Below, in pieces: positions 1-8,240 of a DNA stretch of 64,000 bases. Position numbers and translations under genes: made by a program. Every line of letters begins with the position of its first letter. Within the stretch, counting starts at the first letter, position 1. The DNA comes from Burkholderia sp. WP9 (lineage in GTDB: Bacteria; Pseudomonadota; Gammaproteobacteria; Burkholderiales; Burkholderiaceae): positions 2,790,001-2,854,000 of the forward strand of contig NZ_FNTG01000002.1 of assembly GCF_900104795.1 (NCBI RefSeq), in the 5' to 3' direction. The notes under the pieces were generated by a model. That model made no database searches, had not been told where the DNA came from, and saw only the letters and a program-made list of their open reading frames with translations.

Positions 1-1
1 G

Positions 2-97
2 GCGGTCGTGAAGGGATCGGACTTCGGTATGGTCGATCCACAAGGACGCTTGCAAACGGTCACCGGCTTCCTCGATCAGGTGCCGGACGGCGCCTGA
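2..97 (+). CDS. C-terminal fragment of an NTF2/SnoaL-like protein
   Basis: Only the last 31 codons lie in the window; the gene enters from the left edge and stops at TGA 95-97. The visible tail contains GRLQTVTGFLDQVP, which resembles the last strand of nuclear transport factor 2 (SnoaL-like) fold proteins. No catalytic residue is visible, so the family assignment is tentative. The next candidate start lies about 25 bases downstream with its own ribosome binding site. Confidence 0.5.
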   Translation, partial: AVVKGSDFGMVDPQGRLQTVTGFLDQVPDGA

Positions 98-122
98 GCA
101 TCGCTTCTTGACGGAGAAGATC

Positions 123-539
123 ATGGACGAGCCCGCCGCCGCCACGGGTCCACAAACGGCCATAGCGTTCGCGCGCCTGACGGGCGCCGTCGACTCGCTG
201 TCCAGCGCAATCGCCGGCTTTGCGCTGCTCGGCGGAGCGCGCGCGTTCATGTTCATCGCGTTGCTGGGCTGGCGCGAGCCGGTGCTCGGCGGCGCGGGTC
301 TCGTGCTGCTGGCGCTGGTCGGCTGGTTGCGTTGGCAATGCGGTAACGGCGCGGCCGCGTCCGCCGTGCAGAACACGCGCCGCTGCAACCACTCAGCGTG
401 CCGTCGCCGAGCGTCGCCTTCACCGGATGCGCGCAACATTGCTTGCTACAATCGTTTGCTGGAATGCGATTCGAAGCGCTGTCCCGTCTTCGTCGAGCCG
501 AGTGGCTGCCGCTTCGGCCCGATTCGAACGCGGGCGTGA
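123..539 (+). CDS. Possible small membrane protein, weakly supported
   Basis: An ATG at 123 is preceded by GGAG about eight bases upstream, just after the NTF2-like gene, so translation here is plausible. Residues roughly 30-70 form two hydrophobic stretches (around AFMFIALLGW and GLVLLALVGW) consistent with two membrane segments. After about residue 75 the composition turns rich in Cys, Arg and Ser and no longer looks like a natural membrane protein, so the 3' part may be non-coding drift or follow a frameshift. I recognise no family. The stretch 540-654 before the next gene holds only a short tandem repeat. Confidence 0.3.
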   Translation: MDEPAAATGPQTAIAFARLTGAVDSLSSAIAGFALLGGARAFMFIALLGWREPVLGGAGLVLLALVGWLRWQCGNGAAASAVQNTRRCNHSACRRRASPSPDARNIACYNRLLECDSKRCPVFVEPSGCRFGPIRTRA

Positions 540-597
540 GGCGAGTGCTTCGCGCATCTGCAAACCAACGTCCAGATCCTGGCGCCCAGCCGGCGAT

Positions 598-639
598 CGG
601 ACCTAACCGGACCAACCGGACCAACCGGACCTAACCGGA
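598..639 (+). repeat. Short tandem repeat, 9-10 bp units
   Basis: Four consecutive units of CGGACCAAC or CGGACCTAAC run directly up to the ribosome binding site of the FucU-like gene. The outer two units carry one extra T. The array overlaps the untranslated leader and could vary in copy number by slippage. No function is evident. Confidence 0.7.
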
Positions 640-654
640 ACACAAGGAGACACC

Positions 655-1119
655 GTGCTGAAGAATCTGGACCCGCTGCTCAACGCCGACATACTGCATG
701 CGCTACGCTCGATGGGCCACGGCGACGAACTCGTCATTTGCGACGCCAATTTCCCGGGCGACTCGGTTGCGCGCGAGAGCGTGCTGGGCAAGGTGCTGCG
801 CCTCGACGGCGTGAACGCGCCGCGGGCGATTCGCGCGGTGCTTTCGGTAATGCCGCTGGACACGTTCATCGAGCACCCCGCGTCGCGCATGGAAGTGGTG
901 GGCGAGCCGCACACGATTCCGTCGGTGCAGCGTGAAGCGCAGATCGAGGTCAATGCCGCGGAAGGGCGCGATGTGCCATTTGCGTCGATCGAGCGGTTTG
1001 CGTTTTATGAGCGGGCGCGCAAAGCGTATTGCGTGATCGCTACCGGCGAAGCGCGCGGCTACGGTTGCTTCGTCTTCACGAAGGGCGTTCTGCTCGCCCC
1101 GGACGCGCCGCAGTCGTAA
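655..1119 (+). CDS. fucU: FucU/RbsD-type sugar mutarotase
   Basis: Predicted cytoplasmic mutarotase of 154 residues that interconverts sugar anomers (fucose, ribose or related). The N-terminus has the family layout: LLNADILHALRSMGHGDELVICDANFP, in which the His of MGHGD and the Asp of CDAN are the usual active-site positions. The C-terminus YERARKAYCVIATGE is also typical. The GTG start at 655 follows AAGGAG at the right distance. No sugar transporter or kinase is adjacent, so the sugar cannot be named from context. The length matches FucU rather than shorter RbsD proteins. Confidence 0.8.
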   Translation: MLKNLDPLLNADILHALRSMGHGDELVICDANFPGDSVARESVLGKVLRLDGVNAPRAIRAVLSVMPLDTFIEHPASRMEVVGEPHTIPSVQREAQIEVNAAEGRDVPFASIERFAFYERARKAYCVIATGEARGYGCFVFTKGVLLAPDAPQS

Positions 1120-1283
1120 CCCGGGCCTAAGTGTCGCGGCAAGCGCGGGTGTGAGGTCATGAGCGCCATCAGCCGGCAGCCGTACGCGAACGTCGCGCGG
1201 GTGCTGATTTTTCGTCTGGCCGCTGTTGGCGGATCGGCCCGATTCGTCAACAGGCATCGGCCCACATCACGGTGACTGAAGCC

Positions 1284-1691
1284 ATGAGCTTTTCTATAGA
1301 AAGTCTCGATCATCTCGTTCTGAACGTGGCCGACGTGGAAGTCAGTGCGGCGTGGTACGCGCGCATGCTCGGCATGCGGCGCCACGAGTTCGAATCGCGC
1401 ACCGGCACGCGGGTCGCGATGACCTACGGCAATCAGAAGATCAACCTGCGTCCCGTGGCGGCCGACACCGTCGCGTGGTTCACCGGCCGCGAGGCGGTGC
1501 CCGGCAGCGCCGATCTGTGTTTCGTCACGACCACGAGCCCGGCCGAGGTCAAGGCGCATTGGCTTGCCCAAGGCGTCGAAATCGAGGCCGGACCCGTGGA
1601 GCGCGACGGCGCGCGCGGCAAGATGACTTCGGTGTATTGCCGCGATCCCGACGGCAATCTGATCGAAGTTGCGACCTATCCTCGAGCATAA
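1284..1691 (+). CDS. VOC family (glyoxalase/bleomycin resistance-like) protein
   Basis: A 135-residue single-module vicinal oxygen chelate protein. It opens with LDHLVLNVADVEVSAAWYARMLGM, the classic first beta-alpha unit with a candidate metal His, and closes with CRDPDGNLIEVATYP, where the Glu would be the last metal ligand. VOC proteins of this size work as dimers and include lyases, dioxygenases and antibiotic-binding proteins; nothing here selects among them. The ATG at 1284 is preferred over an in-frame GTG at 1272 because it gives the usual short N-terminus. Confidence 0.85.
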   Translation: MSFSIESLDHLVLNVADVEVSAAWYARMLGMRRHEFESRTGTRVAMTYGNQKINLRPVAADTVAWFTGREAVPGSADLCFVTTTSPAEVKAHWLAQGVEIEAGPVERDGARGKMTSVYCRDPDGNLIEVATYPRA

Positions 1692-1913
1692 GCGCGTCGG
1701 CGATTCCGCCCGCGGCAGGTACCGCCGACGCGAGCCTGCGGCCCTCGCGAGCCCCTTTTTCTCGCCCCGCACGCGGCGCGCCGTGCGCCCGCGCACCTTG
1801 GCCCGAGCTTGGGAGCTTGGAAAAGGCGGGCAATGCACATATTCTCAGATGCGATACGGGGAACTGCGGCCTCCCGGCCGGGTCTGCTGCTTATTCATCT
1901 ACAGGAGCCCCTC

Positions 1914-2372
1914 ATGACGCGTCCCGTCGATTCCGGCGTAATTCTCATCGCGCGTATTGCCCTTGCCGTGCTGTTCCTGTGGGGCGGTGTGATGAAACTG
2001 CTGGGCTATGCGGGCTTTGTCGGCTACCTGCATTCGAAGGGCGTGCCGTTCGTACAGGTCGCCGCGCCGATCGCCGTCGCCGTCGAGGCGCTCGGCGGTC
2101 TGTTGCTGATCGTCGGCTTCAAGGCGCGCCCGCTCGCGCTCATCATGGCCGTGTACACGGTGGCGACGGCGGTTCTCGGCCACGATTTCTGGAATGTCAC
2201 CGACGCCGCCTTGCAACGCGACATGGTGATCCATTTCTGGAAGAACATCGGTATTGCCGGTGGTTTCCTGCTGCTGTTCGTGACTGGCGCGGGCCGCATC
2301 AGCATCGACGGCGCGCGTCCCGGAGGCAATTCTCTCGGCGCTCGCTCGCCGCGCGGCGGGCTTGGTCTTTGA
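1914..2372 (+). CDS. DoxX family membrane protein
   Basis: An integral membrane protein of 152 residues with about four hydrophobic segments. The first carries the DoxX signature LIARIALAVLFLWGGVMKLLGY, followed by PIAVAVEALGGLLLIVG and a HFWKNIGIAGGFLLLF segment near the C-terminus. DoxX proteins are inner-membrane proteins linked to redox or thiol stress. The ATG at 1914 follows CAGGAG. It stands in its own short transcription unit. Confidence 0.88.
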   Translation: MTRPVDSGVILIARIALAVLFLWGGVMKLLGYAGFVGYLHSKGVPFVQVAAPIAVAVEALGGLLLIVGFKARPLALIMAVYTVATAVLGHDFWNVTDAALQRDMVIHFWKNIGIAGGFLLLFVTGAGRISIDGARPGGNSLGARSPRGGLGL

Positions 2373-2435
2373 AGCAGCAGTAAGGTAGTCTGTGCGAGTC
2401 GCTTTCGATTCCAGCTGTAACCAAGGGAGCAAATA

Positions 2436-2708
2436 ATGATTCAAAGTTTTGAGCAAACCATTGGCGGCAAGGTCACGCAATTGTGCGCGAGTCTCGGTGA
2501 AGGGCCCACGCCGCATCGGGTGATTATCAGTCTGGCCGATTCGGCGACAACCCTGGTGATTCTGGACGCATCCGGAATCATCAGCACGATCAAGGCCGAG
2601 ATCGAGGAGCCGGAGAAACTGATCGCCGACGCCATTGCCAAAGCGCAAAACGAAGGCCTGATCGAGCGCGCAATCGACACCGGCACGATCCAGGAAGCGT
2701 CGCTTTAA
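2436..2708 (+). CDS. Conserved small hypothetical protein
   Basis: A soluble 90-residue protein with no signal peptide or membrane segment. It has an alternating strand-helix pattern (RVIISLADSATTLVILDASGIISTIKAEI) and ends in a charged helix (EKLIADAIAKAQNEGLIERA). AAGGGAG lies at a good distance before ATG 2436 and a strong terminator follows about 80 bases after the stop. This supports a real monocistronic gene. I recognise no characterised family. Confidence 0.8.
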   Translation: MIQSFEQTIGGKVTQLCASLGEGPTPHRVIISLADSATTLVILDASGIISTIKAEIEEPEKLIADAIAKAQNEGLIERAIDTGTIQEASL

Positions 2709-2791
2709 GTCAGGCGGCGCGGCGTCGGCGGGCAGGGCGTCGCGGCTCACAGACGCAGGCATCGCGCTAATCGCCAGTGTGAACCCGGACC

Positions 2792-2830
2792 AACCCCCGC
2801 CATGCACGCGCATGGCGGGGGTTATTTTTT
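2792..2830 (+). terminator. Rho-independent terminator
   Basis: A perfect 13-bp stem (AACCCCCGCCATG with its complement), a 6-base loop and a run of six T. It sits after the small hypothetical gene ending at 2708 and terminates plus-strand transcription before the convergent MFS gene. Confidence 0.9.
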
Positions 2831-2857
2831 GCGCGCCCAATACAGCAGGCGGTACGC

Positions 2858-4336
2858 TTAGTTCGATTCGCCGACTCGCTCGCGGCCGGCAACGCGAAGC
2901 GCGGAGTCCGACGACTGCGGCTGCGGATGCACGAGGCAGCTCAGCACGCCGCCAAGCACCAGCAGAGCGACTGACACGGCGGTCGCCGCCTGCATACCCG
3001 AGACGATTTGCGTAGCAGCCGCGCCGCTCGCCAGTGCGCCGAAGGCCGCCACGCCGACCGCGCCGCCGGCTTGCCGCGCTGTGTTCAACACGGCGGAAGC
3101 CGTACCGGCGCGTTTCGCGTCGGTCGAGGCCAACACGGCGGTGGTCATTGCGGGAACCGCGAGGCCCATGCCCGACGGAATCAGCAGAAACGGCAGCAGC
3201 AAGCCAATGAGCGGCGTGCCGGCGTCGACGAAATGCAGGAGGCCGTAGCCGAGACCGGCGGTGATCGCGCCCGCGATCATCGGCACCCGTACGCCGAAGC
3301 GGCCGACCACCCAGCCGCTTGCCACATTCGACAGCAGAAACCCGCCCGTCAATGGGAGAAAGGCCAGGCCGGCCTGCAACGGCGTATAACCGCGCACGCG
3401 CTGCAAATACAGGCTCAGCACGAACACCATGCCGTAGTAGGTCAGGTTCACGCAGATGCCGAACAGCACCGCCACGCTGAAGGAGCGTTTGCGAAAGAGC
3501 GAGAGCGGCAGCATCGGAGCCGCGGCGCGCGACTCCACGGCGATGAAGGCGCCTGCAGCGACTAGCGCCAGCACGAAACCGCCGGCGACGAGCGGGTGAC
3601 CGAGGCCGAGCGGCCGCCATTCGATCACAGCGGCGACGAAGGCGGTCAGCGCGACGACGGCCAGACACTGACCGCTCAGATCGATGCCGCGCGGCCTTGC
3701 GTGAGCCGTTGTGCCCGCCGCTAATTGCAGCCCCGGACGACGCACGGCGGTCTCGGGCCGCGGCACCCATAACAAGGTCGCGAGAAAACCGGCGGCGCAG
3801 ATCGGCAGATTGACGAGAAAAATGCTGCGCCACCCGAACGCCGCGATCAGCACGCCGCCGACCACCGGTCCCGCGGCGATCGAAATCGCCCCCGCGGCTG
3901 TCCACAGCCCGACCGCGCGCGCCCGGAGTTTGGGGTCGTGTCCGAACGACTGATTGAGCAGCGCCAGCGAATTCGGCAGCATGGCGGCGGCGCCGACGCC
4001 TTGCAGCGCGCGCGCCGCGACCAGCAGGGCCGCGTCGAGCGCAAGGCCGCAGGCGAGCGACGCGAGTGCGAACAGCACGATCCCGGCGGCGTACAGGCGC
4101 CGCGCGCCGAAGCGGTCGCCGAGCGCGCCGGCGGACAGCATCAGCACGGCGAACGCGAGCGTATAGGCATCGACGACCCATTGGAGGCCTGCCACATTCG
4201 CATGCAGGTCCGCGCCGATTTTCGGCAGCGCGATGTTGACGATAGTGACGTCGAGTTGCGTGACGACGAAGCCGACGCTGACTGTCGCGAGCACACGGCC
4301 GAGGGCGGGCGAACGGGGGCGTTTGGGGGAGTTCAT
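2858..4336 (-). CDS. MFS transporter, DHA2 (EmrB/QacA-like) family
   Basis: A polytopic inner-membrane drug:proton antiporter type of about 492 residues, long enough for the 14-segment DHA2 layout. Family motifs are visible: LDVTIVNIALPKIGADL in segment 1, GDRFGARRLY in the loop between segments 2 and 3, and GPVVGGVLI (motif C, typical of exporters) in segment 5. The start at 4336 (MNSPKRP) is chosen because it gives a short basic N-terminus; in-frame ATGs at 4345 and 4366 are possible and none has a strong ribosome binding site. No membrane-fusion partner or regulator is adjacent, and the substrate is unknown. Confidence 0.88.
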   Translation of the reverse strand: MNSPKRPRSPALGRVLATVSVGFVVTQLDVTIVNIALPKIGADLHANVAGLQWVVDAYTLAFAVLMLSAGALGDRFGARRLYAAGIVLFALASLACGLALDAALLVAARALQGVGAAAMLPNSLALLNQSFGHDPKLRARAVGLWTAAGAISIAAGPVVGGVLIAAFGWRSIFLVNLPICAAGFLATLLWVPRPETAVRRPGLQLAAGTTAHARPRGIDLSGQCLAVVALTAFVAAVIEWRPLGLGHPLVAGGFVLALVAAGAFIAVESRAAAPMLPLSLFRKRSFSVAVLFGICVNLTYYGMVFVLSLYLQRVRGYTPLQAGLAFLPLTGGFLLSNVASGWVVGRFGVRVPMIAGAITAGLGYGLLHFVDAGTPLIGLLLPFLLIPSGMGLAVPAMTTAVLASTDAKRAGTASAVLNTARQAGGAVGVAAFGALASGAAATQIVSGMQAATAVSVALLVLGGVLSCLVHPQPQSSDSALRVAGRERVGESN

Positions 4337-4430
4337 GCGATACATCGTAGAGCCGATGCGGCGCATGATGTTTCGCGACGGCGTGAACTGTGGATGTCGT
4401 CAGAAGCGCGTGACGCCGACCCCAATGCAA

Positions 4431-4460
4431 ACAAAAACGGCGCGCCGTGTGGCGCGCCGT
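4431..4460 (-). terminator. Rho-independent terminator (minus strand)
   Basis: A perfect 10-bp stem ACGGCGCGCC with its complement and a 4-base loop. On the minus strand it is followed by TTTTTGT. It lies just after the stop of the MFS gene that ends at 4516 and so ends that transcript. Confidence 0.85.
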
Positions 4461-4515
4461 CATTGCGAAGCAGAAGCGGAAAACAGCAGCGGAAAACAGC
4501 AGCAAAAGCCGCCGA

Positions 4516-5817
4516 TCAGCGCGTTTGCGGCGCGTCCTTGATGAACAGCGTGGTCAATGCCCCGAGAATGCAGATTGCGCCGACGTACATCGGTGCGGCC
4601 ATCGGGTTCGACTTCATCATCAGCGACACGGCGATCGGCGTCAGGCCGCCGAAAATCGCGTAGGCCACGTTGTACGAGAACGAGATGCCCGAGAAGCGCA
4701 CCACCGGCGGGAACGCCTTGACCATCACGAACGGGATCGCGCCGATCACGCCGACGAACAGGCCAGCCAGCGCGTACAGCGGCAGCAGCGCCGAGCTATC
4801 GAGCGCGAGCTGCTGGAACATCGCGTAGTACGTCACGGCCAGCGCCAGGCCGCCGATGAAAATGGTGCGCCCCGCGCCAATGCGGCCGGCAATCGAGCCC
4901 GCCATCACGCAACCGATCGTCAGGCACAGCGTCGCCACGCAGTTCGCCAGCAACGCAGTGGCCGGCGCGATATGAAACTGCTTTTGCAGCAGCGTCGGCG
5001 TCATCAGAATCACCACGACGATCGCGGCCGACAGCATCCACGTAAGCAGCATCGAGACGATCACGGCGCGGCCGTGGTCGCGCAGCACGGCCTTGAGCGG
5101 AACTTCGGCCGCAATCGCCTTGCGTTGCTTGAGTTCGGCGAACACCGGCGTTTCATGCAGCCAGCGGCGCAGGTAGACCGAGAACATGCCGAACACGCCG
5201 CCCACCAGGAACGGAATACGCCACGCGTAAGCGGAGATTTCCGCCGGCGCGAAGTTGCGGTTCACCGCCGAGGCGATCAGTGAGCCGAGCAGAATGCCCG
5301 CCGTGAGGCCGGCCGTCAGCGTGCCGCACGCATAGCCGACGTGCCGCTGCGGCACGTGCTCCGACACGAATACCCATGCGCCCGGGACTTCGCCGCCGAC
5401 CGCCGCGCCTTGCATTACGCGGAACAGGAGCAGCAGGACCGGCGCCAGCACGCCGATGCTGGTGTAAGTGGGCAGCAGACCCATCATCAGCGTCGGCACG
5501 GACATGAGCAGCACGCTCAGCGTGAACATGCGCTTGCGGCCGAACAGATCGCCGAAATGCGCCATGATGATGCCGCCGAGCGGCCGGGCCAGATAGCCCG
5601 CGGCGAAGATGCCGAAGGTTTGCACCTGGCGCAGCCAGTCCGGCATCGCCGCCGGGAAAAACAGCTGGCCGATCGCCGGCGCGAAGAATACGAAGATGAT
5701 GAAGTCGTAGAACTCCAGAGCCCCGCCGAGGGCGGCGAGGCCGAGCGTCTTGTAATCGCTGCGCCCAAGAGGGCGTGGGGTGACAGCCTGCGCTCCACCC
5801 AGATTTGTCGCTTGCAT
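4516..5817 (-). CDS. MFS transporter, metabolite:H+ symporter (MHS) family
   Basis: A 433-residue inner-membrane symporter with 12 predicted segments. The MHS signature GGALEFYDFIIFVFFAPAIG is at residues about 28-47, and the loop motif GDLFGRKRMF follows. Family members take up organic acids, betaines or proline with protons. A related but distinct paralogue lies at 59978-61300. The start at 5817 follows an AAGAAAAG-like site. The hydroxyproline cluster beginning at 6988 suggests, but does not prove, an amino-acid-like substrate. Confidence 0.87.
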   Translation of the reverse strand: MQATNLGGAQAVTPRPLGRSDYKTLGLAALGGALEFYDFIIFVFFAPAIGQLFFPAAMPDWLRQVQTFGIFAAGYLARPLGGIIMAHFGDLFGRKRMFTLSVLLMSVPTLMMGLLPTYTSIGVLAPVLLLLFRVMQGAAVGGEVPGAWVFVSEHVPQRHVGYACGTLTAGLTAGILLGSLIASAVNRNFAPAEISAYAWRIPFLVGGVFGMFSVYLRRWLHETPVFAELKQRKAIAAEVPLKAVLRDHGRAVIVSMLLTWMLSAAIVVVILMTPTLLQKQFHIAPATALLANCVATLCLTIGCVMAGSIAGRIGAGRTIFIGGLALAVTYYAMFQQLALDSSALLPLYALAGLFVGVIGAIPFVMVKAFPPVVRFSGISFSYNVAYAIFGGLTPIAVSLMMKSNPMAAPMYVGAICILGALTTLFIKDAPQTR

Positions 5818-6213
5818 TGCTTGTGTCTTTTCTTGAATTGGGAGCCACACGTAGCGCGTGGAAACACGGCGGTCGTCGGGCGAGAAGTGTGGCAGGCGCT
5901 GGGTAGAGCACGGGACACCGGCGCGCCGGCCCGGGTTGGGGCAAGCACGATGACGACTGGGGCCAGGCGGGGATTTTACAGGATGAAAGCCAATCGTTTC
6001 TGGAGGTGCTTAATTGGACTGAAAAAGTTCCGCAAAATGCGCTTTTTCGTAGCATTGACGATGGCGCCATCAGAATCGTCGCAACCGAGTATGGGAATAC
6101 GCGCCAGTGGTGTCGGGGTCGGCGGATTCATATGCAAATTCGGACTGCTCCTATGGGATGGCGCGGGCGTGCCTCTGAGAATCGCGTCCGAGCTATCAGT
6201 TAAGAGTTATCCC
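5818..6213. other. Divergent intergenic region
   Basis: About 400 bases separate the divergent MFS transporter and response regulator genes and should hold both promoters. The half from about 5980 to 6080 is richer in A and T than its surroundings. I see no inverted repeat good enough to name as an operator and no convincing small gene. Confidence 0.5.
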
Positions 6214-6966
6214 ATGCGCATTGCCATCCTTCAACGTGACCCGGTCATGCGTCAGTCGATCGAAAGGGTCCTGACGTCCGCTGGCCACACCTGCACGGCT
6301 TTCGACGACGGCTTGAGCATGTCGAGAATGCTCGCGCGCTCCACCGTGGATCTGCTGGTGCTGGACTGGCAGGGACTGCGGCTCTCGGGCGGCGAGGTTC
6401 TACGGGCGGCGCGTGCGGTGGGCGGCGACCGTCTGCCGGTGATGTTCGCCTCGGCGGACATGGCGGAGGATCATGTCGTGCGCGCCTTCGTTGCCGGCGC
6501 GGACGACTATGTCGGGCTGCCGCTGCGCGCTGCCGAGTTTCGCGAGCGGGTTGCTGCGCTGCTGCGGCGAGCGTATCCGGACAGGTTCAGTGCCGCGAGT
6601 TTCGACGTGGGCCCGTACCATTTCGACACGCGCCGCCAGCTCGTCATGCTGCGCGGTCAGCCGGTCCAGCTATCCGGCACGCAGTACCGGCTGGCGTCGT
6701 TGTTCTTCTCCAATATCGGCCGCGTGCTGTCACGCGATCACATTTTCGCAATGGTATGGGGGCGCGAATTCCGCGAGTTCACCCGCACGATCGACAGTCA
6801 CGTTTCGCGGCTGCGCCTGCTGCTCGAGATCGAGCCGCAAAACGAATTCCGGTTGCAACCGGTTTATAATAGCGGCTACAGGCTGCTGCATCTGCGCCGC
6901 GGCGAATCAGTCGACGCAGACGCAGAGGCAGACGTCGACGCCGACACCGAGAAGCAGGCAGCCTGA
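6214..6966 (+). CDS. Orphan OmpR-family response regulator with atypical receiver
   Basis: A 250-residue DNA-binding regulator: receiver domain at residues 1-120 and OmpR-type winged helix at about 130-232 (LSGTQYRLASLFFSNIGRVLSRDHIF, then TIDSHVSRLRLLLE). The presumed phospho-acceptor is Asp51 in LLVLDW. The normally invariant Lys before the receiver's last helix is Leu (GLP at 101-103), and only one acidic residue (Asp9) sits in the first loop where two are usual. No histidine kinase is adjacent. The acidic C-terminal tail is rich in DAD repeats. It may be poorly phosphorylated or phosphorylation-independent, which is inference. Confidence 0.87.
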   Translation: MRIAILQRDPVMRQSIERVLTSAGHTCTAFDDGLSMSRMLARSTVDLLVLDWQGLRLSGGEVLRAARAVGGDRLPVMFASADMAEDHVVRAFVAGADDYVGLPLRAAEFRERVAALLRRAYPDRFSAASFDVGPYHFDTRRQLVMLRGQPVQLSGTQYRLASLFFSNIGRVLSRDHIFAMVWGREFREFTRTIDSHVSRLRLLLEIEPQNEFRLQPVYNSGYRLLHLRRGESVDADAEADVDADTEKQAA

Positions 6967-6987
6967 GGCCGATCCGGTCAGATCAGA

Positions 6988-7893
6988 TCAGATTTGCGGC
7001 AGCGTGGGCCGTGTTTCGATCGACTTGCGAATCAACGCTTCGACCGCTTTGCGTTCGTCGCCCACCAGCGGCAGGCGCGGCGGGCGCACCGGCTCGGTGC
7101 CCAGTCCGACGATCGTTTCGGCGAGTTTGATGTTCTGCACCAGCTTTGCCGAGACGTCGAGTGCGAGCAGCGGTGCGAACCAGCGGTAGATCGATCGCGC
7201 TTCCTCGAGGCGTCCCGCCTTCAATAGCTTGTAGATCACCACCGTCTCACGCGGAAACGCGCACACGAGACCGGCCACCCAGCCATGCGCGCCCATCAGG
7301 ATGGCTTCCATGGCGAGATTGTCGACCCCGCACAGAATGGCGAAGCGGTCGCCGACCACGTTGATCAGGTCGGTCACGCGCCGCACGTCGCCGCATGACT
7401 CCTTGATCGCGACGATCTTCTTCTCGTCGGCGATTTCCGCGAACATGTCGGGCGTCATGTCGACACCATAGGCGAGCGGATTGTTATAGATCATCAACGG
7501 CAGTTCGCTCGCGTCGGCGACGCTGCGGAAATGGTGCAGTGTCTCGCGGCGGTCCGACAGATAGCGCAGTCCCGGCAGCACCATGTAACCGGCCGCGCCA
7601 TGGCGGCTGCCGGCTTCGGCCTGACGACAGGCGTCGAGCGTACTGTTTTCGGCGATCGTCAACAGGACCGGCACACGGCCGCGCGAGGCCTCGACGGCGA
7701 TGTCGAGCACTTGCAGCTTTTCATCCAGCGAGAGTGTCGACGCTTCGCCCAGCGATCCGCACACAATGATGCCGTCCACTCCCGCGTCGATCTGCGCTTC
7801 GATATTCTTACCGGTCCATGCGCGGTCTATGCTGAAATCCGCGTTGAATTTGGTGGTGACTGCGGGCAATACGCCTTCCCAGATATGCGCCAC
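6988..7893 (-). CDS. DapA-family deaminase, probably pyrroline-4-hydroxy-2-carboxylate deaminase
   Basis: A 301-residue TIM-barrel enzyme of the dihydrodipicolinate synthase/N-acetylneuraminate lyase family. The Schiff-base Lys is Lys164 (IVAIKESCGD) and the catalytic Tyr is Tyr136 (LMIYNNP); the GSLGEASTL loop at 46-54 is typical. Context indicates the third step of hydroxyproline breakdown: deamination of delta1-pyrroline-4-hydroxy-2-carboxylate to 2-oxoglutarate semialdehyde. It is transcribed divergently from the epimerase. The GTG start at 7893 is chosen because AGGAGA precedes it at ideal distance. The semialdehyde dehydrogenase for the next step is not seen in the window. Confidence 0.87.
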   Translation of the reverse strand: MAHIWEGVLPAVTTKFNADFSIDRAWTGKNIEAQIDAGVDGIIVCGSLGEASTLSLDEKLQVLDIAVEASRGRVPVLLTIAENSTLDACRQAEAGSRHGAAGYMVLPGLRYLSDRRETLHHFRSVADASELPLMIYNNPLAYGVDMTPDMFAEIADEKKIVAIKESCGDVRRVTDLINVVGDRFAILCGVDNLAMEAILMGAHGWVAGLVCAFPRETVVIYKLLKAGRLEEARSIYRWFAPLLALDVSAKLVQNIKLAETIVGLGTEPVRPPRLPLVGDERKAVEALIRKSIETRPTLPQI

Positions 7894-8026
7894 GACTGCT
7901 CTCCTGAGTGTGATGTGTTCCAGCGCAGTGTAAGCAGGGAAAATCCTGCCGTCTTGCGTGAATCGCGCGCGGCGAATGACGATTTCAGCATAACCGCTTT
8001 GCCTGAAGCGTCGCCGGGTCAAGGCA

Positions 8027-8045
8027 TATCCCTTATTTTGGGATA
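8027..8045. promoter_or_regulatory. Inverted repeat in the divergent hydroxyproline promoter region
   Basis: TATCCC and GGGATA flank a 7-base AT-rich spacer. It sits in the 350-base gap between the divergent deaminase and epimerase genes and is a candidate operator, or a binding site for the PAS-AraC regulator at 12110. The arms are only 6 bp, so this is a weak prediction. Confidence 0.35.
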
Positions 8046-8240
8046 AGACGCGAAGTGAGTCGAAGTGCATGGCTAGCACGACGCCACCCGCGGCAGGCCG
8101 CTCTCCGTGCGCGTCCGGCAGACGCTGCCGGACCGCTATCTATTGAGAGCGCGAGGTCGCCGCACGTTCAGTTGACTATGCCGAAATCGTCACAATCCGC
8201 GCTTAAGCACACCAAGACTCGGCTGTCCGCCGTTTCTACC

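Noticed and set aside
430..444. A 15-base match to a segment near 61708 (CAACATTGCTTGC core)
   Set aside because: Too short and without shared context; likely chance.
1899..4505. A very long minus-strand open frame antisense to several genes
   Set aside because: It runs across clear genes in both directions and is Arg/His-rich, typical of a shadow frame in high-GC DNA.
5341..6213. Open frame continuous with the response regulator, suggesting a long N-terminal extension
   Set aside because: It is antisense to the MFS gene and lacks domain content; the regulator starts with a canonical receiver at 6214.
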